A stretch of DNA of 53,445 nt from an uncultured Candidatus Saccharibacteria bacterium (GCA_947302975.1 CAMYXA010000004.1:1-53445); one strand, 5' to 3'. Positions 8,688-18,484 are shown, counted from the stretch's first letter. Made by a program: numbers and translations. The notes: generated by a model not told the origin, from the sequence alone.

Positions 8688-9983
8688 ATGAAAAAGATTA
8701 ATACTTCACCAATCTCTGGAACCCAAGAGCTACTTCCGGGTGCCCAGGCCATCTTCGATAGTATCAAAGCTAAAATTAGTGAAGTATATCATGCCCACGG
8801 TTTTATAAGGATTGAGACTCCAATTATTGATCGCGCTGAAATCCTTTTTGCGAAAGCCGGTGGCGACACTGAAAAACAGGTTTACCGCGTATTCAAGACT
8901 GCCGAAACTGCTGAAAAAGCCGACGAGGCTCTTCGCTTCGACCACACCGTCCCTCTAGCTCGCTATGTCGTCGAACACGAAAATGACCTAAGCTTCCCAT
9001 TCAAGGCTACTCAAATCGGTCGCAACTTCCGCGGTGAGCGTGCCCAAAAAGGTCGCTATCGCGAGTTCTATCAGTGTGATATTGATATTATTGGCCGAAA
9101 CAGTCTCCCAATTAGCTACGATGCTGATATTATCTCGACTCTTCTTGATGCCTACGGCACCTTCCTTGAGACGCCAGTCGTTGCGCGTATCAACAACCGC
9201 AAAATCCTTTCTGGCCTCATCAGCGCCCTCGGTTTAGTTGAAAAATCTGCCGATATCTTTGACATCATTGACCACGCCGAAAAAGTCCCACTCGAAGCCA
9301 CGAAAGAACGCTTCGAAAACATCGGTCTTTCTGAAAACGAAATCAACAAAATGGTAGCCTTCACGAATCTTCACGGCTCCCGTGATGTCGTTATTGGTAA
9401 TCTCTCGAAGTTAGATCTAAACAATGAAACCTTCACAGAAGGCGTCAATGAGCTCGACCAAGTCTTGAAACTCCTCGAAGCTGAAGGTTATGCTGGAAAA
9501 TACGAAGCCGATATGAAGATTGTTCGCGGTCTAGATTACTATACTGGCACGGTTTTCGAATTTAACCTCCCAGAGCATAAAGAGATTGGCTCCGTTGGTG
9601 GCGGCGGTCGCTATGAAAACCTCGCTGGCAACTTTACCGACCAATTCCTTCCAGGCGTTGGTGGCTCCATCGGTCTCACCCGTTTGTTCTATGTTTTAAA
9701 CGAGAACGGACTTCTAAAATCTGACGCCGAGAAACTCATCGACTACGAAATCATCCCTGTTTCCGAAAACGAAAACGGCTACGCCATGGGCCTCGCTAAG
9801 AAACTTCGCGAAAAAGGCTTCGTTGTTGACGTCGTTTTGACTGACAAAAAGCTTGGCGACAAGATGACTTACGCCGCAAAAATCGCCAAGAATGGCGTTG
9901 TGGTCGGCGAAACCGAAATTGTGACTGGCAATCTGAAAGTCAAGAACTTCGCTACTGGCGAAACATCCGACCTTATCATCTAA
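8688..9983 (+). CDS. hisS: Histidyl-tRNA synthetase
   Basis: Class II aaRS motifs; VRGLDYYTGTVFEF and GGGGRYENLAG HisRS signatures; TATAAT 6 nt upstream of ATG. Confidence 0.96.
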   Translation: MKKINTSPISGTQELLPGAQAIFDSIKAKISEVYHAHGFIRIETPIIDRAEILFAKAGGDTEKQVYRVFKTAETAEKADEALRFDHTVPLARYVVEHENDLSFPFKATQIGRNFRGERAQKGRYREFYQCDIDIIGRNSLPISYDADIISTLLDAYGTFLETPVVARINNRKILSGLISALGLVEKSADIFDIIDHAEKVPLEATKERFENIGLSENEINKMVAFTNLHGSRDVVIGNLSKLDLNNETFTEGVNELDQVLKLLEAEGYAGKYEADMKIVRGLDYYTGTVFEFNLPEHKEIGSVGGGGRYENLAGNFTDQFLPGVGGSIGLTRLFYVLNENGLLKSDAEKLIDYEIIPVSENENGYAMGLAKKLREKGFVVDVVLTDKKLGDKMTYAAKIAKNGVVVGETEIVTGNLKVKNFATGETSDLII

Positions 9984-9984
9984 T

Positions 9985-10542
9985 ATGCGAAATCCCGAAC
10001 TCTCTCAACATTTCCTACGTTCGCCGAGACTGGCGTTAATGTTGATTGGTCACTCAAACCTCAAACACCGCGACACGGTCGTGGAAATCGGTGCTGGCTC
10101 CGGCGTTATTACGAGTGCCCTCTCGAAGCGCGTGACCAAGGTCATCGCCATTGAACCAGACCGCGAAACCGCGAGGAAACTCCGTGAAAACCTCGAAAAA
10201 CGGGGAATCGAAAACGTAGAAATCGTTGAAAAGGATTTCATGGATTTTGAATTGCCAGATGGCCCCTACAAAGTTTTTAGTAATCCGCCATTTCATCTTA
10301 GCTCAGCCATTGTCCATAAATTAATCGAGAGCAAGAATCCGCCAGAATCCTTCTATCTCATTCTTCAAAAGCAATTTGCTCTAAAACTTCTAAATACCGA
10401 CCGTCACTACACTTCTCAGCTCGGCCAGGAATTAATCACGAAATATCAAACCAAAATCAAATATCCTCTAAAACCAACCGACTTCACCCCGCCACCGGCG
10501 GTTCCAACGGTGCTTTTTGAAGCTAAAATAATCAAAGGCTAA
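9985..10542 (+). CDS. Erm-like rRNA adenine N-6 methyltransferase (short form)
   Basis: QHFLRSPRLA, VVEIGAGSGVITSAL SAM motif, SNPPFHLSSAI catalytic motif; distinct from ksgA at 13250; lacks much of the C-terminal domain. Confidence 0.75.
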   Translation: MRNPELSQHFLRSPRLALMLIGHSNLKHRDTVVEIGAGSGVITSALSKRVTKVIAIEPDRETARKLRENLEKRGIENVEIVEKDFMDFELPDGPYKVFSNPPFHLSSAIVHKLIESKNPPESFYLILQKQFALKLLNTDRHYTSQLGQELITKYQTKIKYPLKPTDFTPPPAVPTVLFEAKIIKG

Positions 10543-10543
10543 C

Positions 10544-11245
10544 TTATTTGTTTCTGAGACCCTTGTCAAAGTAGTGTTTTTTGGCATAACTCCAGTCCCA
10601 AGATGGATCAAAGCCAGAGGATTCAAATTTATTGAACTTGAAATATGGCAGTTGGCCCTTTGTGACATCGAAGGTTTTCCTAGCGTTTTCAATTAATTCG
10701 GCGAGGGTTTTGTCCTCGTTAACGCAGGTATCAAAATCGCCACTCAAACCAATTTGGTGGCCGAGATCAATCCAAAATGCCTTATCAAGGGAATTCATCA
10801 TTGAGAAGGCGGATTTGCCATAGGTGGCGAAGTAGTTGTTCCAGATCGTCGCAATCGCGAGTCTATAATAATCCCAGAAACGGCCCTCATCTCGTGCACA
10901 AAGCGTAGCCTCAGCAGAGTAACGCGAGTTAATCGGCCTGGCTTCACCATATTCATACAAGAAATCCGAGAGTTTGACCTCGAATAAAACATCATTTTCT
11001 TCGAGGTATTGTTTGAACTCTTCCTCGTTATTAATAATAGCAACCTCAAAGGCGACGCAATATGGACACATCATGTCGGTATAAGTCACAAAGTAATTCT
11101 CGGCATCCATCGAGCCAATCGTCGTACGCTCATCCCAGACTTTTTCGGAATTCGGGGTCTTTTTATTTGCCGCAATCACGCCAAAACCAAGTACGCCAAG
11201 AATCAAAACAATCGCGACAATCCTAATTATTTTTCCCGCTTTCAC
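10544..11245 (-). CDS. Membrane-anchored DsbA-like thioredoxin-fold protein
   Basis: N-terminal TM; YVTYTDMMCPYCVAFE CPYC active site; DsbA-like helical insertion. Confidence 0.8.
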   Translation of the reverse strand: MKAGKIIRIVAIVLILGVLGFGVIAANKKTPNSEKVWDERTTIGSMDAENYFVTYTDMMCPYCVAFEVAIINNEEEFKQYLEENDVLFEVKLSDFLYEYGEARPINSRYSAEATLCARDEGRFWDYYRLAIATIWNNYFATYGKSAFSMMNSLDKAFWIDLGHQIGLSGDFDTCVNEDKTLAELIENARKTFDVTKGQLPYFKFNKFESSGFDPSWDWSYAKKHYFDKGLRNK

Positions 11246-11840
11246 GTGCCTCCTTTTTCTTTAAATATCTTTCATTGACGATTATAACATACGTCTCTTC
11301 ACCGAGCCTCTTCATGGCTAAAACCGCCACGATAATAGCAATAACCGTTACAGCGGTCGAGATCGCACCAGTCATGGCTAGGCCACTGGTCGAGAATAGC
11401 GTTCCGAGAAGTGGCGTAAGAAGTGTTGTTCCGCAAGTTGGGCAGCCAGCGCCTAGTGCAATGAGTCCGGCCACAATTCCGGCCTTCTCGACGTTGGCGG
11501 AGTTCTGGCCACGCTTCTTTTGCCAGAGAAGGACGATCAATCCAATCAAGATACTCTGGAGAACTGTAATTGAGAATATTGGTAGCCAATCGAAGAAGAT
11601 CTGGTTAACGCCGAAAATGGCCAGGAATGCATCTCTTAAGATCTCCATCGCAGTTCCAAAAGATTCACCCATCAGGGAGAACTTCGAAAAACCACCTGAT
11701 AATAGATTCATTAGCGTTCCGAAGAATGCGAAGGAAATCAAAAAGCCAATCCAGAACTTGCGCTCCTTTGTCGCCATCAAAATACCTTTGCCGGCCAAAT
11801 TAAAGCCATCCAGCCATTTTGCAATGTTCGGTTTTTTCAT
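11223..11840 (-). CDS. Multi-pass membrane protein with intramembrane CPTC motif
   Basis: About 4-5 TM segments; LIALGAGCPTCGTTLLTPLLG; overlaps the DsbA-like gene start. Confidence 0.65.
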   Translation of the reverse strand: MKKPNIAKWLDGFNLAGKGILMATKERKFWIGFLISFAFFGTLMNLLSGGFSKFSLMGESFGTAMEILRDAFLAIFGVNQIFFDWLPIFSITVLQSILIGLIVLLWQKKRGQNSANVEKAGIVAGLIALGAGCPTCGTTLLTPLLGTLFSTSGLAMTGAISTAVTVIAIIVAVLAMKRLGEETYVIIVNERYLKKKEARESGKNN

Positions 11841-11995
11841 TTTCCTCCACGTTTACTAGTTCTATATTAGCATAAAAACTACCAAAATTTAAAATAATAT
11901 CACAAAATAATCTCGCGAAAAATCAATAGTAAAACCCCGACCCACCCCTGTGAAGCATAAGGATATTAGAACATAAAGAATTTTAAAAATCAATG

Positions 11996-12023
11996 TTGAC
12001 ACACAATGTGCCTATGCTAAAAT
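11996..12023 (+). promoter_or_regulatory. Extended -10 promoter for sRNA candidate
   Basis: TTGACA (11996-12001), 16-nt spacer, TGCTAAAAT (TAAAAT at 12018-12023). Confidence 0.7.
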
Positions 12024-12029
12024 AGAATC

Positions 12030-12153
12030 AGAATTCGGGTAAAGTTGAGAGATACCGGAATTCGGGTGGAGAGTGTAGAGTTATCTTGGCAAAGGATTTC
12101 CCACCTAGAAATTGAGAAAATAAAGGGCACACGCAAGCGTAGTGCCGTTTTTT
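12030..12153 (+). ncRNA. Orphan sRNA candidate of about 125 nt
   Basis: Starts about 7 nt after a promoter; hairpin GAATTCgGGTA/TACCgGAATTC, stem GGGTGG/CCCACC, ends in a GGCAC..GTGCC terminator with T6; the downstream gene has its own TATAAT. Confidence 0.6.
12125..12153 (+). terminator. Intrinsic terminator
   Basis: GGGCACACGC-AA-GCGTAGTGCC followed by GTTTTTT. Confidence 0.8.
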
Positions 12154-12174
12154 GTATGATATAATACTCTACGT

Positions 12175-13260
12175 ATGAGGATTTCGAAAAAGTTCGATTA
12201 CTCTCTTATAGGAATTACCGGGTTTTTATTCGGCCTTGTTTTTGTAAGCTTCCTCTGGCATCAAGCCGCTGACTCTTTCGCCGAATCCGATCAGATTGTC
12301 GTAAAAGACTCTTATTACGTGACCATCTTCGACGACGGTGAGAAAACCATTATCAAGACCACTCCAAAAACCGTTTCCGAAGTTCTAAATAATCTCAAGA
12401 TCATCATTAATCCAAATGACCGCGTTGAGCCATCTCTGGATACAGTGATCGATGTCGATAACTACTTTGTGAATATCTACCGTGCCCGCCCAGTCATTAT
12501 TAGGGAAGGTTTCAAGGAACGCTACGTCAATACCGCCAGTCGCGACGCTCGCACTATCGCAAAAGATGCTGGCATTACAGTCTGTGATGGTGACAATTTT
12601 GTTCTAGTTCCGAACAGCCACTTCCTCGAGACCGGCATCGCCGCAGTTTATGAAATTAACCGCAACGGCGACTGTATCTCAACCGAAACCGTCGAAATTC
12701 CGTTTAGTGAAAGAAAAATCAAGGATTACAATATCACCCCAGGTGCAACCGAGATTCGCCAGCTTGGCGAAGTTGGACGAAAAGAGGTCGTTATTAAGAC
12801 TACATACAGGAACAACGAGGAAATCTCTCGCGAAATCATCTCTGAAGCTGTGGTTAAGGAGCCAGTTGAGCGCATCATCGCAGTCGGAGTTAGTGAAATC
12901 GAGCGCCATCCGCTCACTCCAGGTATGGGGCGCAATCGCTACACCGTAAAACGCGACGACGGCGTCGTTATCGAGCGCCAAGAAACCTATTACGACCTCA
13001 ATATGAGCAAGGTTATGCAGAACGCTATGCGTTGGAGCGGTTGTAACCACAGTGGTCACTACTCTGTCCGCGATGACGGCGCCAAGGTTGACGATGATGG
13101 CTATGTCTTAGTCGCTGCCGAACTCTCACGCTATCCGCGCTGTTCTGTCGTCGAGACCTCGCTGGGGCTTGGAAAAGTTTATGACACTGGTTCGTTTGCC
13201 GAGACGAATCCAGAGCAATTTGATTTGGCAACAGATTGGACTAATAGAAATGGCTCTTAA
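12175..13260 (+). CDS. DUF348/G5/3D-domain protein (YabE/Rpf-like cell-wall enzyme)
   Basis: N-terminal TM; DUF348-like repeats (VTIFDDGEKTIIKTTPKTVSEVLNNL); G5-like (REIISEAVVKEPVERIIAVG); 3D-like C-terminus (GYVLVAAELSRYPRCSVVETSLGLGKVYDTGSFA). Confidence 0.75.
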   Translation: MRISKKFDYSLIGITGFLFGLVFVSFLWHQAADSFAESDQIVVKDSYYVTIFDDGEKTIIKTTPKTVSEVLNNLKIIINPNDRVEPSLDTVIDVDNYFVNIYRARPVIIREGFKERYVNTASRDARTIAKDAGITVCDGDNFVLVPNSHFLETGIAAVYEINRNGDCISTETVEIPFSERKIKDYNITPGATEIRQLGEVGRKEVVIKTTYRNNEEISREIISEAVVKEPVERIIAVGVSEIERHPLTPGMGRNRYTVKRDDGVVIERQETYYDLNMSKVMQNAMRWSGCNHSGHYSVRDDGAKVDDDGYVLVAAELSRYPRCSVVETSLGLGKVYDTGSFAETNPEQFDLATDWTNRNGS

Positions 13261-14005
13261 AAACAACAAATCACTAGGTCAACACTGGCTCAAAAACCGC
13301 GTCATCTTGGACGATATCGCTGATTTCGCCGTAAAAGAAGGGGTGGAAAACTGCCTCGAGATCGGTCCAGGTCTTGGCACCTTAACTAGCTCGCTTCTTA
13401 AGCGATTCAAAAAGGTTACCTCTGTTGAATTTGACGAAAACCTAGCCAAAAATCTGCCGAAATCCTTCCCGGGCAAGAATCTTGAAGTTATCAATGCAGA
13501 CTTCTTAAAATTCGATCTAAACACCGTAGAAGGCCCCTACAGCGTTGCTGGAAATATACCTTACTACATCACCAGTCCGATCATTGAACGCCTCCTACTA
13601 GCCGAGAATAAGCCAGAGAGGATAGTTCTTCTCATTCAGAAGGAAGTTGCCGAAAGAATCGCCGCTGAAGACGGCAAGCAATCTGTTTTGTCTCTGTTCG
13701 TCCAGAACCGTGCTGACGTCGAACTTGGCCCAGTGGTTGTAAAAGGCGAATTTACTCCTCCACCAAAAGTTGATAGCGAAATCATTATCCTGAATCCAAA
13801 AGCTCCAGAAATCAAAGAAGAAGTTTTTAAGCTTATCAAAACCGGCTTTAGCTCCCCAAGAAAGAAATTAATCGCCAATCTTGCCGGGCCAAAATCTAAG
13901 GAAGAACTAAAAAATCTCTTCGAAAAACTCGGTCTTGATGAAAACGCCCGCCCAGCTGATCTCAGTCTAAAAGACTGGGAACGTCTCCATGAATCTATGC
14001 TATAA
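13250..14005 (+). CDS. ksgA: 16S rRNA (adenine1518/1519-N6)-dimethyltransferase
   Basis: KSLGQHWLKN, CLEIGPGLGTLT, NIPYYITSPI, FTPPPKVDSEI. Start moved to MALKNN. Confidence 0.95.
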   Translation: MALKNNKSLGQHWLKNRVILDDIADFAVKEGVENCLEIGPGLGTLTSSLLKRFKKVTSVEFDENLAKNLPKSFPGKNLEVINADFLKFDLNTVEGPYSVAGNIPYYITSPIIERLLLAENKPERIVLLIQKEVAERIAAEDGKQSVLSLFVQNRADVELGPVVVKGEFTPPPKVDSEIIILNPKAPEIKEEVFKLIKTGFSSPRKKLIANLAGPKSKEELKNLFEKLGLDENARPADLSLKDWERLHESML

Positions 14006-14015
14006 TGAAAGTATT

Positions 14016-15266
14016 ATGCTAGATATAAACTTCATCCGCGAAAACCTCGATTTGGTCCAAAAGTCAGCCAAAGAGAAGGGTTACACAATTGACATCAAAA
14101 AAGTTATTGAGCTGGATGATTCCCGAAAGTCCGTTCTTCAGGAGACTGAAGAGCTTCGCCGCAAGCGCAACGAAATCGCTGCCCAGATGAAGGGTGGCAA
14201 GCCTGATCCGAAGCTTATCGAAGAGGGAAAAACCGTCAAGGAACAGCTCGTCTCCCTGGAAGAGAAGCTTGCTTCTGCTGAAAAAGAATTGAAAGCAGCC
14301 GCAAAATCTATTCCAAACATCATTTTTGATGATGTCCCTTTGGGTGGCGAAGAATGCAGTGTCGAAGTTGCCTCTTGGGGTGGTAAAAAACCAGCCGAAG
14401 AAGGTGTCGACCATCTCGACTATGCTATCTCTCGTGGCTGGGTAGATTTTGATCGCGGCGCAAAAGTTGCTGGTGCAAAATTCTATTACCTCAAAGATGA
14501 ACTCGCACTTCTTGAAAACGCCCTCATTCAATACGGTATCAAGAAAGTCACCGAAAAAGGATTCCATTTTATCACTGTTCCAGATCTCGTCAGCTCCAAG
14601 GTTCTCGAAGGTACTGGCTTCTGCCCACGCACTTCAGAACAATCTGATGAATACTATATTGAGGGTGAAGATCTAGCTCTTATTGCAACCGCCGAAATCG
14701 CCCTCACCGGTTATCACATGGATGAAATCATCGACGAAAAAGATCTTCCAATCTGCTACGCTGGCCTTTCAGCTTGTTTCCGCAAGGAAGCTGGTTCCGC
14801 TGGAAAGCATACTCGTGGTCTCTTCCGTGTTCATCAATTCAATAAGCTCGAAATGTATGTCTTCTGTCTCCCAGAGAAGTCCAAAGAAATGCACGAAACT
14901 ATCCGCGGGATCGAAGAGGAAATCTGGCAAGAACTCGGCATTCCATACCATGTCATCAATAACGCTGCTGGCGACCTCGGTTTCCCAGCCGCTAAGAAAT
15001 ATGACATTGAATACTGGTCTCCAGTTGATCAAACCTATCGCGAAATCACCAGCTGTTCTAACTGTACCGATTTCCAGGCGCGCAACTTGAACATTCGTGT
15101 CCGCCGCGCCGATGGCAAGATTGAAGTTTTGCATACTCTAAACGGTACTGCCGTCTCTCTAGCACGCACCATGGTTGCTATGATTGAAAACTACGCAAAA
15201 ATGGGTGAAAAAATGAAAGTTCCAGAGGCCTTGAGGCCATATCTAAACAACAAGGAGGAAATCTAA
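14016..15266 (+). CDS. serS: Seryl-tRNA synthetase
   Basis: MLDINFIRENLDLVQKS; class II motifs FRVHQFNKLEMY and ISSCSNCTDFQARR-like; TATAAT upstream of the ATG at 14016. Confidence 0.96.
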   Translation: MLDINFIRENLDLVQKSAKEKGYTIDIKKVIELDDSRKSVLQETEELRRKRNEIAAQMKGGKPDPKLIEEGKTVKEQLVSLEEKLASAEKELKAAAKSIPNIIFDDVPLGGEECSVEVASWGGKKPAEEGVDHLDYAISRGWVDFDRGAKVAGAKFYYLKDELALLENALIQYGIKKVTEKGFHFITVPDLVSSKVLEGTGFCPRTSEQSDEYYIEGEDLALIATAEIALTGYHMDEIIDEKDLPICYAGLSACFRKEAGSAGKHTRGLFRVHQFNKLEMYVFCLPEKSKEMHETIRGIEEEIWQELGIPYHVINNAAGDLGFPAAKKYDIEYWSPVDQTYREITSCSNCTDFQARNLNIRVRRADGKIEVLHTLNGTAVSLARTMVAMIENYAKMGEKMKVPEALRPYLNNKEEI

Positions 15267-15267
15267 T

Positions 15268-15630
15268 ATGATCGAGAAGATCGAAATTACTGGCAGTAAC
15301 TACAAAGTTGAGGAAACATTCAAAAAATATGCCACTAAGCGCATCGGAAAACTCGATCGCTATCTTCCACGCGCCACCAAAAAAGATGTCGTTGTTAAGA
15401 TTATGGTTACCAGCACCGAGCGTGCTCATGGTGAAAAATTTGAAATTTCTGTCGCTATGGATATTCCAGGTGGCAAGGTTATTGCTGCAAAAGATGAGTG
15501 CTCAAACGTCTTTGCTGGCATCGATTTAGTCGAAGCTAAGCTTACCGGCCAAATCCGCCGTTTCAAGCTTGAACAAACCCCACACATGCAGAAAAAATCG
15601 TTCAGGAATCTCTTTATTAAGAGAAAATAG
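15268..15630 (+). CDS. hpf: Ribosome hibernation promoting factor / RaiA family (short form)
   Basis: IEITGSNYKVEETFKKYATKRIGKLDRYLPRA; typical short HPF length. Confidence 0.88.
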   Translation: MIEKIEITGSNYKVEETFKKYATKRIGKLDRYLPRATKKDVVVKIMVTSTERAHGEKFEISVAMDIPGGKVIAAKDECSNVFAGIDLVEAKLTGQIRRFKLEQTPHMQKKSFRNLFIKRK

Positions 15631-15676
15631 TGTGCTAGAATTAAGAGAAGATAAATAATTTCCGTTGGAGGTCTAA

Positions 15677-18484
15677 TTGGCTATGGCTAAGAAACACGTC
15701 GAGTCTAAAGGTGCGGTGGCGAAAAAAGTTAAAGAGAAAAAACCTACAGACAAGCTTGCAGACAAAACTGCAATGACTAAGTTTTTACAGGGTATTTTTG
15801 GTGATGCGCAAAAGAAAATTTTGAAGCGCATGTGGAAGAAAGCTCAAGAGATTAATGCTCTTGAAGAGAAATATGAGAAGATGTCTGACGAAGATCTCGC
15901 CGCTCAGACTGAAGTCTTCAAGAAGAAGATCAATAAGGCCCTTAAGAAATCCTCCACCGAAGAAGCCGCTCAAAAATCCTCCAAAAAAGCTAAAAAAGCT
16001 TTGAAAAAGCTCAACAGTGATTCGAAAATCCTCGACGAAATCCTTCCAGATGCATTCGCAGTCGCCCGCGAAGCCTCAAAACGCGTCCTCAAGATGCGCC
16101 CATACGATGTCCAGCTTATCGGTGGTATTGCTCTTCACGAAGGCAATGTTGCCGAGATGAAGACTGGCGAAGGTAAGACCCTCGTTGCTATGCTTCCAGC
16201 CTACCTCAACGCTCTTACCGGCCGCGGTGTCCACGTTGTGACCGTAAACGACTATCTCGCCCAGCGTGATGCTGGTTGGAATGGCCCAATCTATGATTTT
16301 CTCGGCATGAGCGTCGGCGTTATCATCAACAACGCCTCATTCGTCTACGACAAGACTTACGAAAACGAAGAACACGACGATGAACGCTTCCGTCACTTGA
16401 GACCAGCCACCCGCAAGGAAGCCTATAATGCTGATATCACCTACGGCACCAACAATGAATTCGGCTTCGACTACCTCCGTGACAATATGACCTCAGAGGT
16501 TCAATATCTTCGTCAACGCGAGTTAAACTTCGCTATCGTCGATGAGGTGGACTCCATCTTGATCGATGAGGCCCGCACCCCGCTCATCATCTCAGCTCCA
16601 GCTGGCGATAATCCAGATGCCTACTATCAATTTGCGAAAATCGCTAATCGTCTCACCGAAGAAGACTACGTCTTCGATGAAAAGCGCCGTTCTGTCACCT
16701 TGAGCGACAAGGGTATCGAAAAAGTTCAAAATATCCTCGGCGTCGACAACCTTTATTCGACCAAAAACACCCGCCTTGTTTACCACATGGACCAAGCTCT
16801 TCGCGCCGAAGTCGTCTTCAAACGTGATAAAGACTATGTCGTAACCAACTCTGGCGAAGTTATTATCGTCGACGAACACACTGGACGTCTCATGCAAGGT
16901 CGCCGCTACAACGAAGGCCTCCATCAGGCTATTGAGGCCAAGGAAGGCGTTGTGGTGAAAGAGGAGTCCATGACTCTTGCTACCATTTCATTCCAGAACT
17001 TCTTCCGTCTCTATCGCAAGCTCTCTGGTATGACTGGTACTGCATTTACCGAGGCTGAGGAATTCCAACAAATCTATGCCCTCGATGTAATCCAAATTCC
17101 ACCAAACAAGCCAATCGCCCGTGTCGATAAGGACGACCTGATCTATAAGACCAAAGCCGCCAAACTCAAAGCTATCGCTTCCGAGATTAAGAAATATCAC
17201 GCTAAAGGCCAACCAGTGCTTGTCGGTTCTGGTTCAATCGCCAATAACGAGGAAATCGCTCGCTATCTTGATGCTGAGCACATTCCATACGAAATCTTGA
17301 ACGCTAAGAACAACGAACGTGAAGCTGCTATTATCGCCAAAGCTGGCGAAAAAGGCGCCATCACACTTGCTACCAACATGGCCGGTCGTGGTACCGATAT
17401 TAAACTTGGCGAGGGCGTCAAGGAACTTGGTGGTCTCGTTGTGATTGGCTCTGAACGTCATGATTCACGCCGCGTCGACAACCAGCTCCGTGGTCGTGGC
17501 GGCCGTCAGGGTGACCCAGGAACCACTCAATTCTTCGTCTCTTGCGAAGATGACCTTATGCGTATCTTCCAAGGCGATCGCGTGAAGATGCTCATGACCC
17601 GTCTCGGTGTTGCTGATGATCAGCCAATTCAAACCCGCGCCATCTCAAGAACTCTTGAATCTGCTCAGAAACGCATTGAAGGTTTCAATTTCGACTCCCG
17701 CAAGAACGTCGTTCAATACGATAACGTCATCAACCGCCATCGTAAAGTCGTCTACATGATTCGCCGCAAGATTCTCGAAGGTGAGGATATCTTCTCTGAG
17801 ATTAAACGTCTCATGCGCGACGAGGCCGAAACTTTGACTGTCCAATCTTCTCGTGTCAATAAGAACTTCGACGAAGAATTCAAAGCTGTCTTCGATTTCG
17901 ACGATGATTTGATCCACGGAATCGGTCTCATCCGCAAGGAAAACGAGCGCAAGAAGCTTGCTCTCGAAGCTATCGAAGAAGCATATCACAACAAAGAGCT
18001 CGAATTCGGCGAAGATGTTATGCGCAAAGTCGAGCGTGAAGTTTACCTCAAGGTTCTCGATACTCTCTGGATGCAACACCTTGAGAATATGCAACACCTC
18101 CGCGAGGGAATTCACTGGCGCTCTGTTGGTCAACGTGATCCACTCGTTGAATATCGTTCTGAATCTCAGAAGCTCTTCGATGGTCTCCAGCGTAGCCTCC
18201 GTGAGGAAGTCTTGAAGATTCTCCTTTCGATTACTCCAGCTGAAGCTCGTGCCACCGATGTTATTGACGGCGAATCCTACGATTCAGACCTTACCAAGAT
18301 GGCTGAAACTGCAACCGAAAAAGGCGTCAATGAAATCAGTAAGGGCGACAAGAATCTCGATTCCGAGTTCAAGAAATCCTCTGGCACTAAGACTACTGCA
18401 AATGCTCCAAAGAAATCTCGCAAGAATGAGATCAAGAAAAAGAAGAAGCAGTCTCGTCAAAACAAGAAAAAAGGACGTCGTTAA
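15677..18484 (+). CDS. secA: Preprotein translocase ATPase SecA
   Basis: MKTGEGKTLVAMLPAYLNAL, VDEVDSILIDEARTPLIIS, GRGGRQGDPG; TTG or ATG(15683) start; Lys-rich C-terminus without a CXC zinc motif. Confidence 0.97.
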   Translation: MAMAKKHVESKGAVAKKVKEKKPTDKLADKTAMTKFLQGIFGDAQKKILKRMWKKAQEINALEEKYEKMSDEDLAAQTEVFKKKINKALKKSSTEEAAQKSSKKAKKALKKLNSDSKILDEILPDAFAVAREASKRVLKMRPYDVQLIGGIALHEGNVAEMKTGEGKTLVAMLPAYLNALTGRGVHVVTVNDYLAQRDAGWNGPIYDFLGMSVGVIINNASFVYDKTYENEEHDDERFRHLRPATRKEAYNADITYGTNNEFGFDYLRDNMTSEVQYLRQRELNFAIVDEVDSILIDEARTPLIISAPAGDNPDAYYQFAKIANRLTEEDYVFDEKRRSVTLSDKGIEKVQNILGVDNLYSTKNTRLVYHMDQALRAEVVFKRDKDYVVTNSGEVIIVDEHTGRLMQGRRYNEGLHQAIEAKEGVVVKEESMTLATISFQNFFRLYRKLSGMTGTAFTEAEEFQQIYALDVIQIPPNKPIARVDKDDLIYKTKAAKLKAIASEIKKYHAKGQPVLVGSGSIANNEEIARYLDAEHIPYEILNAKNNEREAAIIAKAGEKGAITLATNMAGRGTDIKLGEGVKELGGLVVIGSERHDSRRVDNQLRGRGGRQGDPGTTQFFVSCEDDLMRIFQGDRVKMLMTRLGVADDQPIQTRAISRTLESAQKRIEGFNFDSRKNVVQYDNVINRHRKVVYMIRRKILEGEDIFSEIKRLMRDEAETLTVQSSRVNKNFDEEFKAVFDFDDDLIHGIGLIRKENERKKLALEAIEEAYHNKELEFGEDVMRKVEREVYLKVLDTLWMQHLENMQHLREGIHWRSVGQRDPLVEYRSESQKLFDGLQRSLREEVLKILLSITPAEARATDVIDGESYDSDLTKMAETATEKGVNEISKGDKNLDSEFKKSSGTKTTANAPKKSRKNEIKKKKKQSRQNKKKGRR

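Noticed and set aside
11275-11859. 194-aa plus-strand ORF
   Set aside because: Antisense to the CPTC membrane protein gene, whose translation is clearly membrane-like.
12024-12153. ydaO/c-di-AMP riboswitch or SRP RNA
   Set aside because: Tempting upstream of a cell-wall hydrolase-like gene, but the conserved ydaO and SRP domain IV motifs are absent; left as an orphan sRNA.
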